Shown: positions 1 through 9,715, counted from the stretch's first letter. The stretch: 64,000 nucleotides of DNA from Empedobacter sedimenti (GCF_030005555.1 NZ_JASCQG010000001.1:186001-250000), one strand, 5' to 3'. The notes: a model not told the origin generated them from the sequence alone. Numbers and translations: made by a program.

Positions 1-1765
1 TTTGTTTTACATCATCATCCGTTTGAATATTTAATTCGTTGATCCAATTTGTTTTACCAACGTAATATGTTTTATCTAAAATAGTAGCTTTCAATCCTTT
101 TCCTGAAACATCTTCCACTTTTAGATCAGATAAAATATCTTGTTTACCAATATGTTCAGTAATTGCTTTTGCTAAAGGATGTTGCGAATTATTCTCGATT
201 GTATAAAGTACATTTTTAGCAGAATCATCAAACCAAATTAATTCTTGTACTTTTGGTTTTCCTTCTGTAATTGTACCTGTTTTATCTAAAATAATTGTAT
301 CAATTTTTTTGGCTAATTCTAAACTTTCAGCATTCTTGATTAAGATTCCTTGTTCAGCTCCTTTACCCATTCCGACCATAATTGCGGTTGGTGTTGCTAA
401 ACCTAAAGCACAAGGACAAGCAATAACCAAAACTGTGATTAAAGATAAAAGTGCCATTGTAAAAGCGTTTTCTTGCCCAAGAATTAACCAAGTGATAAAA
501 GTAATAAGCGCGATAATGATAACTATTGGAACAAAAATACCAGCAATTTTATCTACTAATTTCTGAACTGGAGCTTTACTTCCTTGTGCATTTTTTACAG
601 ATTGTATAATTTGAGCTAACAATGTTTCGTTTCCGACTTTGATCGCTTTATATTGGATTGGAGAATTCTGATTTAATGTACCAGAAAATACTTTAGCATC
701 AATTCCTTTTTCTACAGGAATAGGTTCTCCTGTAAGTGTACTTTCGTCAATAAATGAATTACCATTCACGATAATTCCGTCTACGGCGATTTTATCTCCT
801 GGTTTAGCCAAGATTAAATCATTTAACTGAACGTCTTCAATTTTTGTCTCAATTTGATTTCCATCTTTCAAAACGATGACTGAATTTGGTTGTAAACCAA
901 TTAATTTTTTAATTGCTTCCGAAGTATTTCCTTTAGCGCGTTCTTCCATTAATTTACCAATTAAGATAAAAACAATGATCAAACCTGCGGCTTCAAAATA
1001 AGGGTGAGCGTGTAAACCTTTACTGTGCCAATATTCGGGAAATAATGTATTAAAAACACTGAAAATATAAGCAACTCCAGTACTTAGCGCTACTAAAGTA
1101 TCCATATTAGCCGATTTATTTTTCAATTGTTTCCAAGCGCCAACAAAAAATTGTTGACCAAAAATAAACAGAATAGGAGTAGACAACGCCCACATAATAT
1201 AGTTTGCATAAGGCATTTCCATGAAAAACATTCCGATGATAAATAATGGCACACCTAAAATCAAAGAGTAAATGACTTTATTTTTTAAAGATTTATATTT
1301 TTCTTCTTGTAAATGCTCTAATTCTTCGGCTTGATTTTTTGTTTCATCAATAACCAAATCATAACCAACATCAACCAACGCTTTTTTAAGATTTTCTGGA
1401 GAAGTTAATTGAGGAATATATTCAATTTTTCCCATTCCATTTCCGTAATTCACTTCAGCATTTACAACACCAATTTGTCGATTAAGATTGGCTTGAGAAC
1501 TACTTGCACACGAGGCACACGTCATATTAAGAACAGGATATGATTTTTCTACAGAATCAATTTTATAGTTATTTTGTTTTAATGCTTCAAAAATTTTAGG
1601 TGAAACCTTCCATAATTTTTTTGCAAAAACTGAAATAGTTTTAGTATTTAAATCAATCGTAAAATCATCAATATTTTCAATATTAGAAAATAAACTTTTG
1701 ATACTATCTACGTCTTTTTGTGAATTTAGATTTATTATAGGGATGTTAAGTGCTTGTGTATTCAT
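1..1765 (-). CDS. copA: Copper-translocating P1B-type ATPase, 3' end cut by window edge
   Basis: Inner-membrane ATPase that exports Cu(I) from the cytoplasm. The first 588 codons are present; the C-terminal part of the nucleotide-binding domain and the last membrane helices lie beyond the left edge. Residues 1-75 look like a degenerate HMA domain without CxxC. A normal HMA domain follows, with MTCASC at 81-86. Then come the membrane helices, the actuator loop with TGEP, the intramembrane metal site CPC at 450-452, the phosphorylation motif DKTGT with Asp494, and the SQHPLAKA motif typical of CPx ATPases. CPC and the HMA motif fit copper or silver. A TAnnTTTG box lies upstream at 1856-1863 (minus strand). 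The neighbouring peroxidase operon ends with its own terminator, so copA is probably transcribed separately. Confidence 0.95.
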   Translation of the reverse strand, partial: MNTQALNIPIINLNSQKDVDSIKSLFSNIENIDDFTIDLNTKTISVFAKKLWKVSPKIFEALKQNNYKIDSVEKSYPVLNMTCASCASSSQANLNRQIGVVNAEVNYGNGMGKIEYIPQLTSPENLKKALVDVGYDLVIDETKNQAEELEHLQEEKYKSLKNKVIYSLILGVPLFIIGMFFMEMPYANYIMWALSTPILFIFGQQFFVGAWKQLKNKSANMDTLVALSTGVAYIFSVFNTLFPEYWHSKGLHAHPYFEAAGLIIVFILIGKLMEERAKGNTSEAIKKLIGLQPNSVIVLKDGNQIETKIEDVQLNDLILAKPGDKIAVDGIIVNGNSFIDESTLTGEPIPVEKGIDAKVFSGTLNQNSPIQYKAIKVGNETLLAQIIQSVKNAQGSKAPVQKLVDKIAGIFVPIVIIIALITFITWLILGQENAFTMALLSLITVLVIACPCALGLATPTAIMVGMGKGAEQGILIKNAESLELAKKIDTIILDKTGTITEGKPKVQELIWFDDSAKNVLYTIENNSQHPLAKAITEHIGKQDILSDLKVEDVSGKGLKATILDKTYYVGKTNWINELNIQTDDDVKQ

Positions 1766-1896
1766 ATTTGTAATTTTATAAAGCAAAGTTGAGGAAATCT
1801 GAACTGTTTTGCCTTACATAATTTTGGATTTAAGTTATATGATTTTACTTTAATACAAAGTTACTTAAAACTAATTATCTTGTTGATAATAAACAA

Positions 1897-1924
1897 AAAA
1901 CGATTCAAAAATATGAATCGTTTT
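1897..1924 (-). terminator. Rho-independent terminator after the peroxidase gene
   Basis: Perfect 11-bp stem (AAAACGATTCA / TGAATCGTTTT) with a 6-nt loop, followed on the minus strand by a T run. It lies 19 bases past the stop codon of the cytochrome c peroxidase gene and closes the four-gene operon. Confidence 0.8.
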
Positions 1925-1942
1925 AGTATATAAATTTAATAT

Positions 1943-3088
1943 TTATTTTGGTAACTGCGGCGGACGCATTTTGTATTGATTTTGTTTTAAACTCATTAAA
2001 AAAGATTCAAGAGCATCCATTTCTGAAGAAGTTAAATTCAATTTCTGAACTAAATCTGATGTTTTCGGAAACAATGAATCATTTTTCTGTTTTTCATTTG
2101 GTTGAAAATGAAACATTCCAGCATTGTACATATTGATTACGCCACGAATTGTAGGAAAAAGTCCGTTGTGCATATAAGGTGCATTTTGAGGAACTTCTCG
2201 TAATGAAGGCGTTTTAAATTCACCCACATTTTTAGCTAATTTAGTTGTATTGTATAAACCTAAATCTTCGTATTCTCGCCCATAATAAGTCAAACCAATA
2301 TTATGAAATTTATTGTCCGAAAAGTAAGCTGTATTGTGACAATTGATGCAACGCGCTTTGGTACGGAAAAGATGTAAACCTTCAATTTCTTGATCAGTTA
2401 ATTCATCTGATTTTCCTGCAATAAATTTATCAAAACGATTTTTTGGACCTAAAATAGTACGTTCAAAAGTTGCGATTGCTTTAGTTATACGATCATTTGT
2501 TACTTTATCATCACCAAAAGCTTCTTTAAAAAGCTCTTTATAACCAACAATTCCTGCGATTCTTTTTGTTGCAAAATCGATGTGATGATTCATTTCTTTT
2601 TTATCACGAAACGGGAACTCTGCTTGTTCTTCTAATGTTTTTGCACGTCCATCCCAAAACATCACTTTTGAGTAAGCAACATTAAGCAAACTTGGCGAAT
2701 TACGAGAACCTAATTGACGATCTTCGCCATAGGGAACACGACGACCATCTCCCCAATTTAACTCAGGATCGTGACAATTTGCACAAGAAATTTGATTAGA
2801 ATTTGATAAACGAGGATCAAAAAATAGTGCTTTTCCTAATTCTGCTTTCTCTTTTGTATATGGATTATCTTTAGGAAAAGGAACTTCTCCTAACGAACCT
2901 ATATCTTCAAAACCATCATTCAAAACACTTGCATCAACGGTTGGAGTTGGCCATTTTGACTGATCTCCACTGCTATACAATGCACGTAAATCAGTAATTG
3001 TATATCCTTTGTCGATAATTGTATTAGACTTGAATGCATAAAATAGAGTAGTAGCGCCTATGGCTAATAAAGGAAGCGTTTTTTTCAT
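1943..3088 (-). CDS. Di-heme cytochrome c peroxidase / MauG-family protein
   Basis: Periplasmic c-type cytochrome of the bacterial di-heme peroxidase family, 381 aa. It opens with a hydrophobic signal-like segment (residues 1-20). There are two CxxCH heme sites: CANCH (Cys102, Cys105, His106) and CINCH (Cys247, Cys250, His251). The family reduces hydrogen peroxide or, in MauG-like members, oxidises protein or small-molecule substrates; the substrate here is unknown. It is the last gene of the operon with the TonB receptor, DUF4876 lipoprotein and DUF6850 barrel, starting 7 bases after the DUF6850 stop. That context suggests a role in handling the imported ligand, perhaps iron- or heme-linked, rather than general peroxide defence. 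This is inference. Confidence 0.9.
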   Translation of the reverse strand: MKKTLPLLAIGATTLFYAFKSNTIIDKGYTITDLRALYSSGDQSKWPTPTVDASVLNDGFEDIGSLGEVPFPKDNPYTKEKAELGKALFFDPRLSNSNQISCANCHDPELNWGDGRRVPYGEDRQLGSRNSPSLLNVAYSKVMFWDGRAKTLEEQAEFPFRDKKEMNHHIDFATKRIAGIVGYKELFKEAFGDDKVTNDRITKAIATFERTILGPKNRFDKFIAGKSDELTDQEIEGLHLFRTKARCINCHNTAYFSDNKFHNIGLTYYGREYEDLGLYNTTKLAKNVGEFKTPSLREVPQNAPYMHNGLFPTIRGVINMYNAGMFHFQPNEKQKNDSLFPKTSDLVQKLNLTSSEMDALESFLMSLKQNQYKMRPPQLPK

Positions 3089-3095
3089 AACCTTC

Positions 3096-4694
3096 TTAGT
3101 AATTTAATTGAATTCCGAAATTAGCTAAATACGTATTATCTGTATTGATTATCGCAAAATTGCTTTTATTGGTTGCAAATATACCTTTTAGCTGTGTATA
3201 AATTTCGATTGTTTTGTTCTTTTTAAATGGTAAAATGTAACGAATTGTTGTGCTTGCATCTAAATGATTAGTTGTATTATACGCATAATCATAAGCCGCA
3301 ACATTATTGTAGAAAGTGTCTTCGTTGATTCCAGTCATTTTTCTATAATCAAAATAAGAATCTAATAAAGCATAATAATTAAAAGCTAAACCAACATTTA
3401 CTTTCGAATTATTGTTCAATATCAAATCTTTATTTCCATAAATACCAACATCCAACGATTTAATTTTCATGGTATAAATTGCTAAAGCATCGTAATACTT
3501 GTTCTGATTATAGGATGTTTTGAATCCAAGAAAATAATTCATTTTTGTAAGATCACGATTAGCTAAATTAACATCAAAATTTAGATTTTGTAAACGATTT
3601 TGATAATTCATTCCACCGATAGAAACATCGTAATTTTCACCATCTTTTCTCGAAAAATCTAAACGTGCATTGATTGTATTGTTATCAAATTTTGTCATGT
3701 AATTTGCATAAGCAAAATGCTCATTGATATCCCAAACGTAGATAAAGAACTTATCTTCTTTCGTTTTGCTATCATACATTCGTTGTTGATTTTCTTGGTA
3801 ATTGTAACCTAAAATCAACCTTGTGTTATCTGAACTAAATTGATATCCACCACCGATTTTAGAAATGATATTTCGTGTAAAATATTCGTAAATTGTTTTT
3901 TCGTTATCTATTTTATTTCTCAATGGGTTATTAATTTCGCGACCATAACCTGCCATGTAACGCAAATAGGTACTCGAATTTTCTTCTACATCTTGATTTC
4001 TACCTTTATACTTTAGACTATAATCTTTATCTTTTCGACCATATGCACCCAAAACAAAAATCTGATGTCCATCAAAAATTTGATAGCCAACTTGAATTTC
4101 TCCAACCAATTGATTGTTTTTAATCTCTGGACGAGGATCTAATTTACGTGCCATTTTATTGACATTCAATTCAGCTTTAGCAGCTAAAGTTAAATTTCCA
4201 AAGTTTTTTGAAACTCCACCACGAATCAAATATTGTTGATTATCCCAATTTGCTGCGCGCGGAACGTAGAAATATTGCGGAGAAAGCACTTGTTGCTCAT
4301 CAGTACGTTCGTCAGAAAGATTCCATGATAGATTTTTTTCATTGAATTTCTGCAAATCTATCATTCCGAAAATTCTAAAACCATTTTCAGTTGTGTACAA
4401 ACCTTCGCTCAAAAAACCATAACGATTTGTTTCTTCGGCTGTTTGTTTACGCGCAAATTGATTGTTTTTATGACTGAAATAAATCCCAGTATGTGTATAA
4501 TCTTTAATCGGTAAAGAATGTGTTGCAACAGGTAATTGCCAATTCAAATCTTTTATAACTTGTTCTGCTTCGTTAGAAGTTACTTTTATCGAATCATTTT
4601 CTTGTGCAAATGATGTACTTCCGAAAAGTAAACACGCAAAAGAAATAATTTTCAATAATTTGTTATCGTATGTTGTTAAATCAATTGATTTCAT
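3096..4694 (-). CDS. DUF6850 family outer-membrane beta-barrel protein
   Basis: 532 aa, with an N-terminal signal sequence ending near SFAQ (about residue 30). The rest is rich in alternating aromatic and polar strands, as in an outer-membrane barrel, and ends in the aromatic QLNY. Sequence character and gene order match DUF6850 proteins, which accompany DUF4876 lipoproteins and TonB receptors in Bacteroidota; the biochemical function is not known to me. It begins 12 bases downstream of the DUF4876 stop and is followed 7 bases later by the peroxidase, so the genes are surely co-transcribed. It could be an accessory porin or a surface partner of the receptor. Confidence 0.75.
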   Translation of the reverse strand: MKSIDLTTYDNKLLKIISFACLLFGSTSFAQENDSIKVTSNEAEQVIKDLNWQLPVATHSLPIKDYTHTGIYFSHKNNQFARKQTAEETNRYGFLSEGLYTTENGFRIFGMIDLQKFNEKNLSWNLSDERTDEQQVLSPQYFYVPRAANWDNQQYLIRGGVSKNFGNLTLAAKAELNVNKMARKLDPRPEIKNNQLVGEIQVGYQIFDGHQIFVLGAYGRKDKDYSLKYKGRNQDVEENSSTYLRYMAGYGREINNPLRNKIDNEKTIYEYFTRNIISKIGGGYQFSSDNTRLILGYNYQENQQRMYDSKTKEDKFFIYVWDINEHFAYANYMTKFDNNTINARLDFSRKDGENYDVSIGGMNYQNRLQNLNFDVNLANRDLTKMNYFLGFKTSYNQNKYYDALAIYTMKIKSLDVGIYGNKDLILNNNSKVNVGLAFNYYALLDSYFDYRKMTGINEDTFYNNVAAYDYAYNTTNHLDASTTIRYILPFKKNKTIEIYTQLKGIFATNKSNFAIINTDNTYLANFGIQLNY

Positions 4695-4706
4695 GTTTTT
4701 TAATTT

Positions 4707-6035
4707 CTATTGCGCAAAAATCTTTGGTTCAGCTTTGATGTTTACAAAATCGTTTGTCGAATTGTTTGTGTCCTTCAAAATTATACGACCATTAATTGTT
4801 TTTTGAGTTATACGAATAATAGATGTTGATGTATAAGAACCAGCTGTTAAATAGGCGTAACCAGCATCTTGTTTGTTCTGTAATTTTTTCGGAACCAATT
4901 TAGTTCCCATATCTTGCGTTGTTTCTACAGCATCTAAAATAAAATCATTCGGCAATTGTAAATATTGATATGTTGTTTTATTTGATGGATTTTTCACCTT
5001 ACCAAAACCATTTATATCATTTTCATCAGCTCTAAAAAGAATATAAGCTTGACGACCTAAATTGTCTAACAATAAATCTTTATTTCCATTTGCCCACCAT
5101 ACAATATCTAAATCGGGAACAGCAGGATTTTGAATATCATACGAATATTGAGAACCTAAATAACTCGTCATATTTACCTCAAAATCGACATTTGATAAGT
5201 CGACCGTTAACTCTGGTTTCAGAATTTCGATGACTTTACCATTTGCATCTGTATAATTTCCTTTATGATTTATCGCCGTTTGCGCAATTGTTATACTTTG
5301 CCCTGGTTGAACTGGATAAGTTGTTCCATTTCCAGGAATACGAACCGCATTCGCAACATACACATAACCTGTATTCGCTTCAGCACCTTTTGTGTTTCCT
5401 TCACCTTTGGACCAATCTAATTGCCCATTTGCTTGAGAATATGATTGAGATTCGACTGTATTTGCACCAAATAATTGCCCAAAAATTAAACCATCTGCAT
5501 AAATTACTTCATTCGAATTGTTGTAAATCTCGATAAATTGATCTCTAAACAAAGCACCTTCTTTGATATCAGAACCTCCGTAATAGATTTGTTTCAAGAT
5601 TAATCCTCCAATAGTTTTAGCAGAGTTTAGCTCGATAGCAATTGAAATATTTGAAGAATTTACACTCACATTTTGCGCAGATCCATTAAACTCAATATTA
5701 TCTTCCGTTCCTGCATCATATCCAAATAAAGTTTCAAACTCAGCTGGAGTCAATGAAAAACTAACATTCGCTGAATATGTTCCTGGTAATAATTGAGGAA
5801 AAATCGCTTCACCATTACTGTTCGTAACCTCTTCATACGTCATTCCTGTTTGCGTATTTTTAAGAATTGTTTTCGCATTTACAGGTAATTTTGAAGCATC
5901 AAAATCACTATCAAAAGTAACTTTTGTTGTAAATGTAACGGGTTGAACCGCTGAATTTCCAAAATCATCATCAGAACAAGAATTGAATAATAAACTTGCT
6001 AAAATAGGAGTGAGAAGTATATATTTTTTTAACAT
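4707..6035 (-). CDS. DUF4876 domain surface/periplasmic lipoprotein
   Basis: 442 aa lipoprotein. The signal peptide ends in the lipobox LLFNSC, with Cys20 the predicted lipidated residue followed by SDDD, an acidic stretch like Bacteroidota lipoprotein export signals. Residues 30-140 look like an Ig-like or carboxypeptidase-regulatory beta fold. The remainder resembles DUF4876, with conserved features such as FIEIYNNSNEV and the DIVWWANG region. It sits between the TonB receptor (27-base gap) and the DUF6850 gene (12-base gap), the SusD-like position, so a ligand-capturing surface partner is likely. It is not a SusD homologue. Confidence 0.8.
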   Translation of the reverse strand: MLKKYILLTPILASLLFNSCSDDDFGNSAVQPVTFTTKVTFDSDFDASKLPVNAKTILKNTQTGMTYEEVTNSNGEAIFPQLLPGTYSANVSFSLTPAEFETLFGYDAGTEDNIEFNGSAQNVSVNSSNISIAIELNSAKTIGGLILKQIYYGGSDIKEGALFRDQFIEIYNNSNEVIYADGLIFGQLFGANTVESQSYSQANGQLDWSKGEGNTKGAEANTGYVYVANAVRIPGNGTTYPVQPGQSITIAQTAINHKGNYTDANGKVIEILKPELTVDLSNVDFEVNMTSYLGSQYSYDIQNPAVPDLDIVWWANGNKDLLLDNLGRQAYILFRADENDINGFGKVKNPSNKTTYQYLQLPNDFILDAVETTQDMGTKLVPKKLQNKQDAGYAYLTAGSYTSTSIIRITQKTINGRIILKDTNNSTNDFVNIKAEPKIFAQ

Positions 6036-6062
6036 AATAATCTTTTTTAAAATTGTTTAGAA

Positions 6063-8762
6063 TTAGAAAGTATATTCAATTTTACCTCCCAATGAAAATT
6101 TTGCGATTTTTGAAACAATTCTTTCACCAGAATCGTTGATATAAGTAGGTTTTAAGCCTAAAACATTTGTTGTGTAAACGGATACTTTAAATCCATTCAA
6201 GAAATCTTTCGAAATACGTAAATGGAAATTATGCAATGAATTTTGTAATTCTGCTAATGTTTTTTGTGGCGCTTTAATCAAATGTCCGTACAATTCTGTA
6301 TTTCCTTGATTTTCGACAGGAATTGCATGATAAACAGAATTTTCATCCAAATATCCGATTGGATTTCTATTGTTGTATTTATCGTGGTTTTGAATAAAAA
6401 TATGTTCTGTACGAAGAGATAAAATCAATCCAACTTTTTTCAAATGATAATTAAAATTTGTTCCAAACATTAAAGCTTCATCATTCGATTTTGGATTATA
6501 ATAGACAGCATATTTCTCTTTTGCTAAAACATTTGTAGAAGCCGAATATTCATAAACTGACGTATAATTTGTAGTTTTTGTGTACGAACCGTTCACCGAA
6601 ATATCTAAATTTAGAGGTTTGATTCGGTTAAAATTCATAAACATTTCGATTCCTTTATCCGTAGATTCTAAATTATTTTCTAATGTTGAATATTTAACTT
6701 GATACGCTTCTTTTCCTATTACAGAGTAGGTTGGAGTGGAAGTAGATGTATCAACAGAAATCTTAGAACCTGCTAAAGTTGTGATATGAGAAAATGAAGA
6801 TATTCCATCTTTTAATTGATTATAATATCCAGTTACGTTTAGCGAACCGAAAGGTAAATTAACATCAAAACCAATTTCTGAATTGTAAGATTTACTTGGC
6901 TTTAAATTCAAATTATTTCCTTCCAAAAGAAAGGTTTCAATCCAACCATATTGTTTATTGTTGACATAATAAATTCCGTCACCTAACAAACGATCGTAAA
7001 TTCGTTCTCCTGTAAATAGTTGATTTAATGAAGGTGCTTTAGACGAAATTCCGTAACCACCACGAATTCTAAACACTTTATTGAACGCATAAGATGTATT
7101 TGCACGAGGCTGAAATGAATTGTAACCATATTGATTGTCGTATCTAAAACCTAAATCTAATTTGAAAACATTATCATTTTCGCCATATTTTACAATACGA
7201 TCTTCTGCATAAGCAGACACTTGCCATTGTGTTTTAGTATTCTTAAAATTATAATCACGGTAACCTAAACCACCTTTAGCACCGCTTAACGTATAGAAAT
7301 TAGGTGTAGAATCTTCGTCTGTATAAGTTCCACGACCTTTGTTTGAGCTTGAACGAGAAGATAAACCAACAGAAAAAGTATGGTTCCATTTATTTTTAGA
7401 TTCGTAATTTTTAACACCCTCAACATTCAAGAAAGTAGACATCGGAATACCTTCTACATTTTTGACTAATGTATATTGATTTGGTAAAAATAAAGCTTCC
7501 GAAATTCCGTTAACAGTAGAAGTTGTAACCGCTGCCGAAGCAAGATTTACCCAACGTTCTTCTTTCGAATTTTGTTTTTCGTAGTTGATATTTGCATCAA
7601 CATTTAAAGCATCAATCCACTCTTTTTTTAAGTTCCATTTCAGATTATTTGATAATCGAACAGAGAACTTATCGTTTTTTATTTTTGGATCCGAAATATC
7701 ATCTGGATCATATTTTATTTTATCGGTATTGATTGCAAAACTTCCTTCTAACGTATTGACAAGCGTATTAATTTTGTTAGATGATTTCCACGCTGCATTT
7801 GTCGTAATACGATTATAGGATTTCAGATTATCGCGAACATCAGCGTTTGAATCCAGATAATTTCCCGATAAACTCAGAAAATTTTGATCATTAAGTTTAA
7901 AACCTTTTGATAGATTATATTCTGTTGTCGCGTCTAACATCGAAACAGAAGCTCGTAGGGGAGTTGCGCCAACTTTAGATTTAATTAAAATTAATCCCGA
8001 AGTTAAATCACCGTATTTTGCAGGTGCAATACCTTGTATAATATTGACTTCATCGATATTTGCAGTTGTAATCTGACGTAAATCGACACCATAACTCGGA
8101 TTGTTAAAGTCATTGAAGCCGCCACCATCTAAAGAGGTAAAGGCTTGCATATTCTCGTTGTTAGAGATAGGTATATCATTGACAACAATAGAAGTTCCGA
8201 AAGCTTTGTTCTGGAAATAATCTTTGCGATCATTCTTTGTATTACTTGATAAACTTCCTGATAATCCTAGATTAGTTGATGAAATAGCCGTTCTGAAAAC
8301 GATATTTTTAAACTCGTTGTTATTAAAATCCAAAGTAACTTGCCCAGGCAATTGCTGTAAAACTTCGTTTAAGGAAAATGCTTGTACATTTTCTATTGCA
8401 TCTTTACCAAGTGTAATTTCAGAATATTCTTTTTTCTTTTTCGGAAAGATATTTACTTGCTCTAATCTCAAAGTCTGGTTATACAATACAACTGAGATAT
8501 TAGATTCATCAAGTTCGATTGTTATATCTTGTGTAGCTTTTCCTTTCTGAGAAAAGGATAAATTATTTGACTCATTAGATAATTCTATCGTAAAAAAGCC
8601 ATCTGCATTTGTTTCTGTCCAACGTTTGGTTTGTGTATCTTGAATTTGAACATTAGATAATTTATGTCCATTTTCATCTAAAACATTTCCTGTAATAATT
8701 CGTTGAGCGTTAACAAAACTGAAAGTACCTAATAAAGAGAGCGCAAGTAATCCTTTTTTCAT
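6063..8762 (-). CDS. TonB-dependent outer-membrane receptor with N-terminal carboxypeptidase-regulatory-like domain
   Basis: 899 aa. Signal peptide MKKGLLALSLLGTFSFVNAQ, then a CarboxypepD_reg-like beta domain (about 20-95), a plug domain (about 115-260, including the QLPGQV region) and a long 22-strand-type barrel ending in the terminal Phe of KIEYTF. It imports a ligand using TonB/ExbBD energy. It is the first gene of an operon with DUF4876, DUF6850 and a di-heme peroxidase. The operon has no SusD, so it is not a standard glycan PUL. A full promoter lies just upstream (8781-8811). The ligand cannot be read from the sequence; an iron compound or heme is a guess from the peroxidase partner. 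Confidence 0.92.
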   Translation of the reverse strand: MKKGLLALSLLGTFSFVNAQRIITGNVLDENGHKLSNVQIQDTQTKRWTETNADGFFTIELSNESNNLSFSQKGKATQDITIELDESNISVVLYNQTLRLEQVNIFPKKKKEYSEITLGKDAIENVQAFSLNEVLQQLPGQVTLDFNNNEFKNIVFRTAISSTNLGLSGSLSSNTKNDRKDYFQNKAFGTSIVVNDIPISNNENMQAFTSLDGGGFNDFNNPSYGVDLRQITTANIDEVNIIQGIAPAKYGDLTSGLILIKSKVGATPLRASVSMLDATTEYNLSKGFKLNDQNFLSLSGNYLDSNADVRDNLKSYNRITTNAAWKSSNKINTLVNTLEGSFAINTDKIKYDPDDISDPKIKNDKFSVRLSNNLKWNLKKEWIDALNVDANINYEKQNSKEERWVNLASAAVTTSTVNGISEALFLPNQYTLVKNVEGIPMSTFLNVEGVKNYESKNKWNHTFSVGLSSRSSSNKGRGTYTDEDSTPNFYTLSGAKGGLGYRDYNFKNTKTQWQVSAYAEDRIVKYGENDNVFKLDLGFRYDNQYGYNSFQPRANTSYAFNKVFRIRGGYGISSKAPSLNQLFTGERIYDRLLGDGIYYVNNKQYGWIETFLLEGNNLNLKPSKSYNSEIGFDVNLPFGSLNVTGYYNQLKDGISSFSHITTLAGSKISVDTSTSTPTYSVIGKEAYQVKYSTLENNLESTDKGIEMFMNFNRIKPLNLDISVNGSYTKTTNYTSVYEYSASTNVLAKEKYAVYYNPKSNDEALMFGTNFNYHLKKVGLILSLRTEHIFIQNHDKYNNRNPIGYLDENSVYHAIPVENQGNTELYGHLIKAPQKTLAELQNSLHNFHLRISKDFLNGFKVSVYTTNVLGLKPTYINDSGERIVSKIAKFSLGGKIEYTF

Positions 8763-8780
8763 GAATAAGAAATTGGACTA

Positions 8781-8811
8781 CAAATTTATTTTAAATTAAT
8801 CTAAATAGCAA
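8781..8811 (-). promoter_or_regulatory. Bacteroidota-type promoter for the TonB-receptor operon
   Basis: On the minus strand, TTG (8809-8811), a 20-nt spacer and TAAATTTG (8781-8788) fit the TTG/TAnnTTTG consensus. It implies a short leader of about 13 nt before the ATG at 8762. Confidence 0.6.
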
Positions 8812-8919
8812 TAGAATAAAAATCATATTTTAATAAAAGGTTAAGTTTTAATTAGAATACGCTTCATCTATAATGAATAATATTATGTTAAGTAGAAAGG
8901 ATAATTTTTAGTGTTCTAT

Positions 8920-9030
8920 TTACAAAGCAGCAAAATCAAACCCTAATTGAAAGAAAAAACTAAATATTATTACAGTCAATAAAATTGCCCATATAATAAG
9001 GTGAAATTCTTTGAATAGACTATTTTTCAT
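8920..9030 (-). CDS. Putative 36-aa single-span membrane peptide
   Basis: A complete frame from ATG to TAA encoding a small protein: a short charged N-terminus (MKNSLFKEF), about 20 hydrophobic residues (LIIWAILLTV and onward), and a short tail ending FDFAAL. This charged-then-hydrophobic layout is that of a real small membrane protein. It lies in the 336-bp gap between the TonB-receptor gene and the lipoprotein at 9099, which otherwise holds only the receptor promoter. No clear promoter or ribosome site was seen for it. Function unknown. Confidence 0.4.
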   Translation of the reverse strand: MKNSLFKEFHLIIWAILLTVIIFSFFFQLGFDFAAL

Positions 9031-9098
9031 AATTTTAGAATTAAATTTAAATATACTTTATAAAAACTAAACTATTAAAATGTCCTACAAAAAAGAAA

Positions 9099-9491
9099 TT
9101 AATTCTGTTTAGTCAAAATAAGTTGAGGACCATCAACATAGGTTTGGTCTAAAATTAGAGTAGACTGAGAATAAGTAGAATTCCATTTTAACTGCTCAAT
9201 TTCGACATAATCTGTTTTAAATTCATATTTATAGTTTCCGTTAGAATAGCTTAGACTTTCTGAATCGACACCTGTAACAATTAAATTATTATTTTGTTTA
9301 AACTCGTATTTGATATTTTTGGAACTATAATCAACTGTTTCCAATTTTATTTCACCAGTTTTGGTTGTAACATAAATTTTAGCTTGCGACAATTTCCAAT
9401 TACCAACGATCGGAGATTTATTTGTAGAATCGTCATCATTACAACTAATAATTAGAAAAGAAATAATTATATAGTAAATTATTTTATTCAT
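9099..9491 (-). CDS. Small lipocalin-like lipoprotein
   Basis: 130 aa. A lipoprotein signal ends in LIISC, with Cys17 predicted as the lipidation site and NDDDS following. The mature part begins IVGNWKLSQAK, the pattern of Bacteroidota lipocalin-like proteins (VGxWxL), and continues as alternating beta strands. Likely envelope-anchored. No catalytic motif, ligand or partner can be seen. It is separated by about 190 bp from the next upstream gene, another lipoprotein on the same strand. Confidence 0.7.
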   Translation of the reverse strand: MNKIIYYIIISFLIISCNDDDSTNKSPIVGNWKLSQAKIYVTTKTGEIKLETVDYSSKNIKYEFKQNNNLIVTGVDSESLSYSNGNYKYEFKTDYVEIEQLKWNSTYSQSTLILDQTYVDGPQLILTKQN

Positions 9492-9612
9492 ATCAACTTG
9501 ATTTTAAATTACTATCTAAGTTACTTATATTTTCTTTATTGTAGGTTATATTTATGTTATTTCAATTAAATAGAGGTTTCAAAATATTCAATTTAACATA
9601 ATAAAGATTATT

Positions 9613-9644
9613 AATAGTATTATTTCAATAGAAATAATACTATT
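9613..9644. repeat. 14-bp perfect inverted repeat between two lipoprotein genes
   Basis: Arms AATAGTATTATTTC (9613-9626) and GAAATAATACTATT (9631-9644) around a 4-nt AATA loop. There is no GC clamp and only a poor T run on either side. It could be a second terminator after the gene at 9682, or an operator for the lipoprotein gene at 9099. Confidence 0.5.
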
Positions 9645-9674
9645 ATAATATATATTATGTTAAATAAGTTTATA

Positions 9675-9715
9675 AAAACCATTATTCTACTATTGATTCG
9701 GGAAATAATGGTTTT
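9675..9715 (-). terminator. Terminator overlapping the end of the 9682 lipoprotein gene
   Basis: 12-bp arms AAAACCATTATT and AATAATGGTTTT with a 17-nt loop containing the last codons; on the minus strand the stem is followed by a T-rich tract. The stop codon lies inside the left arm. Confidence 0.55.

Noticed and set aside
309-566. Plus-strand 85-codon frame opposite copA
   Set aside because: Lies fully within the conserved P-type ATPase on the other strand; no protein-like features.
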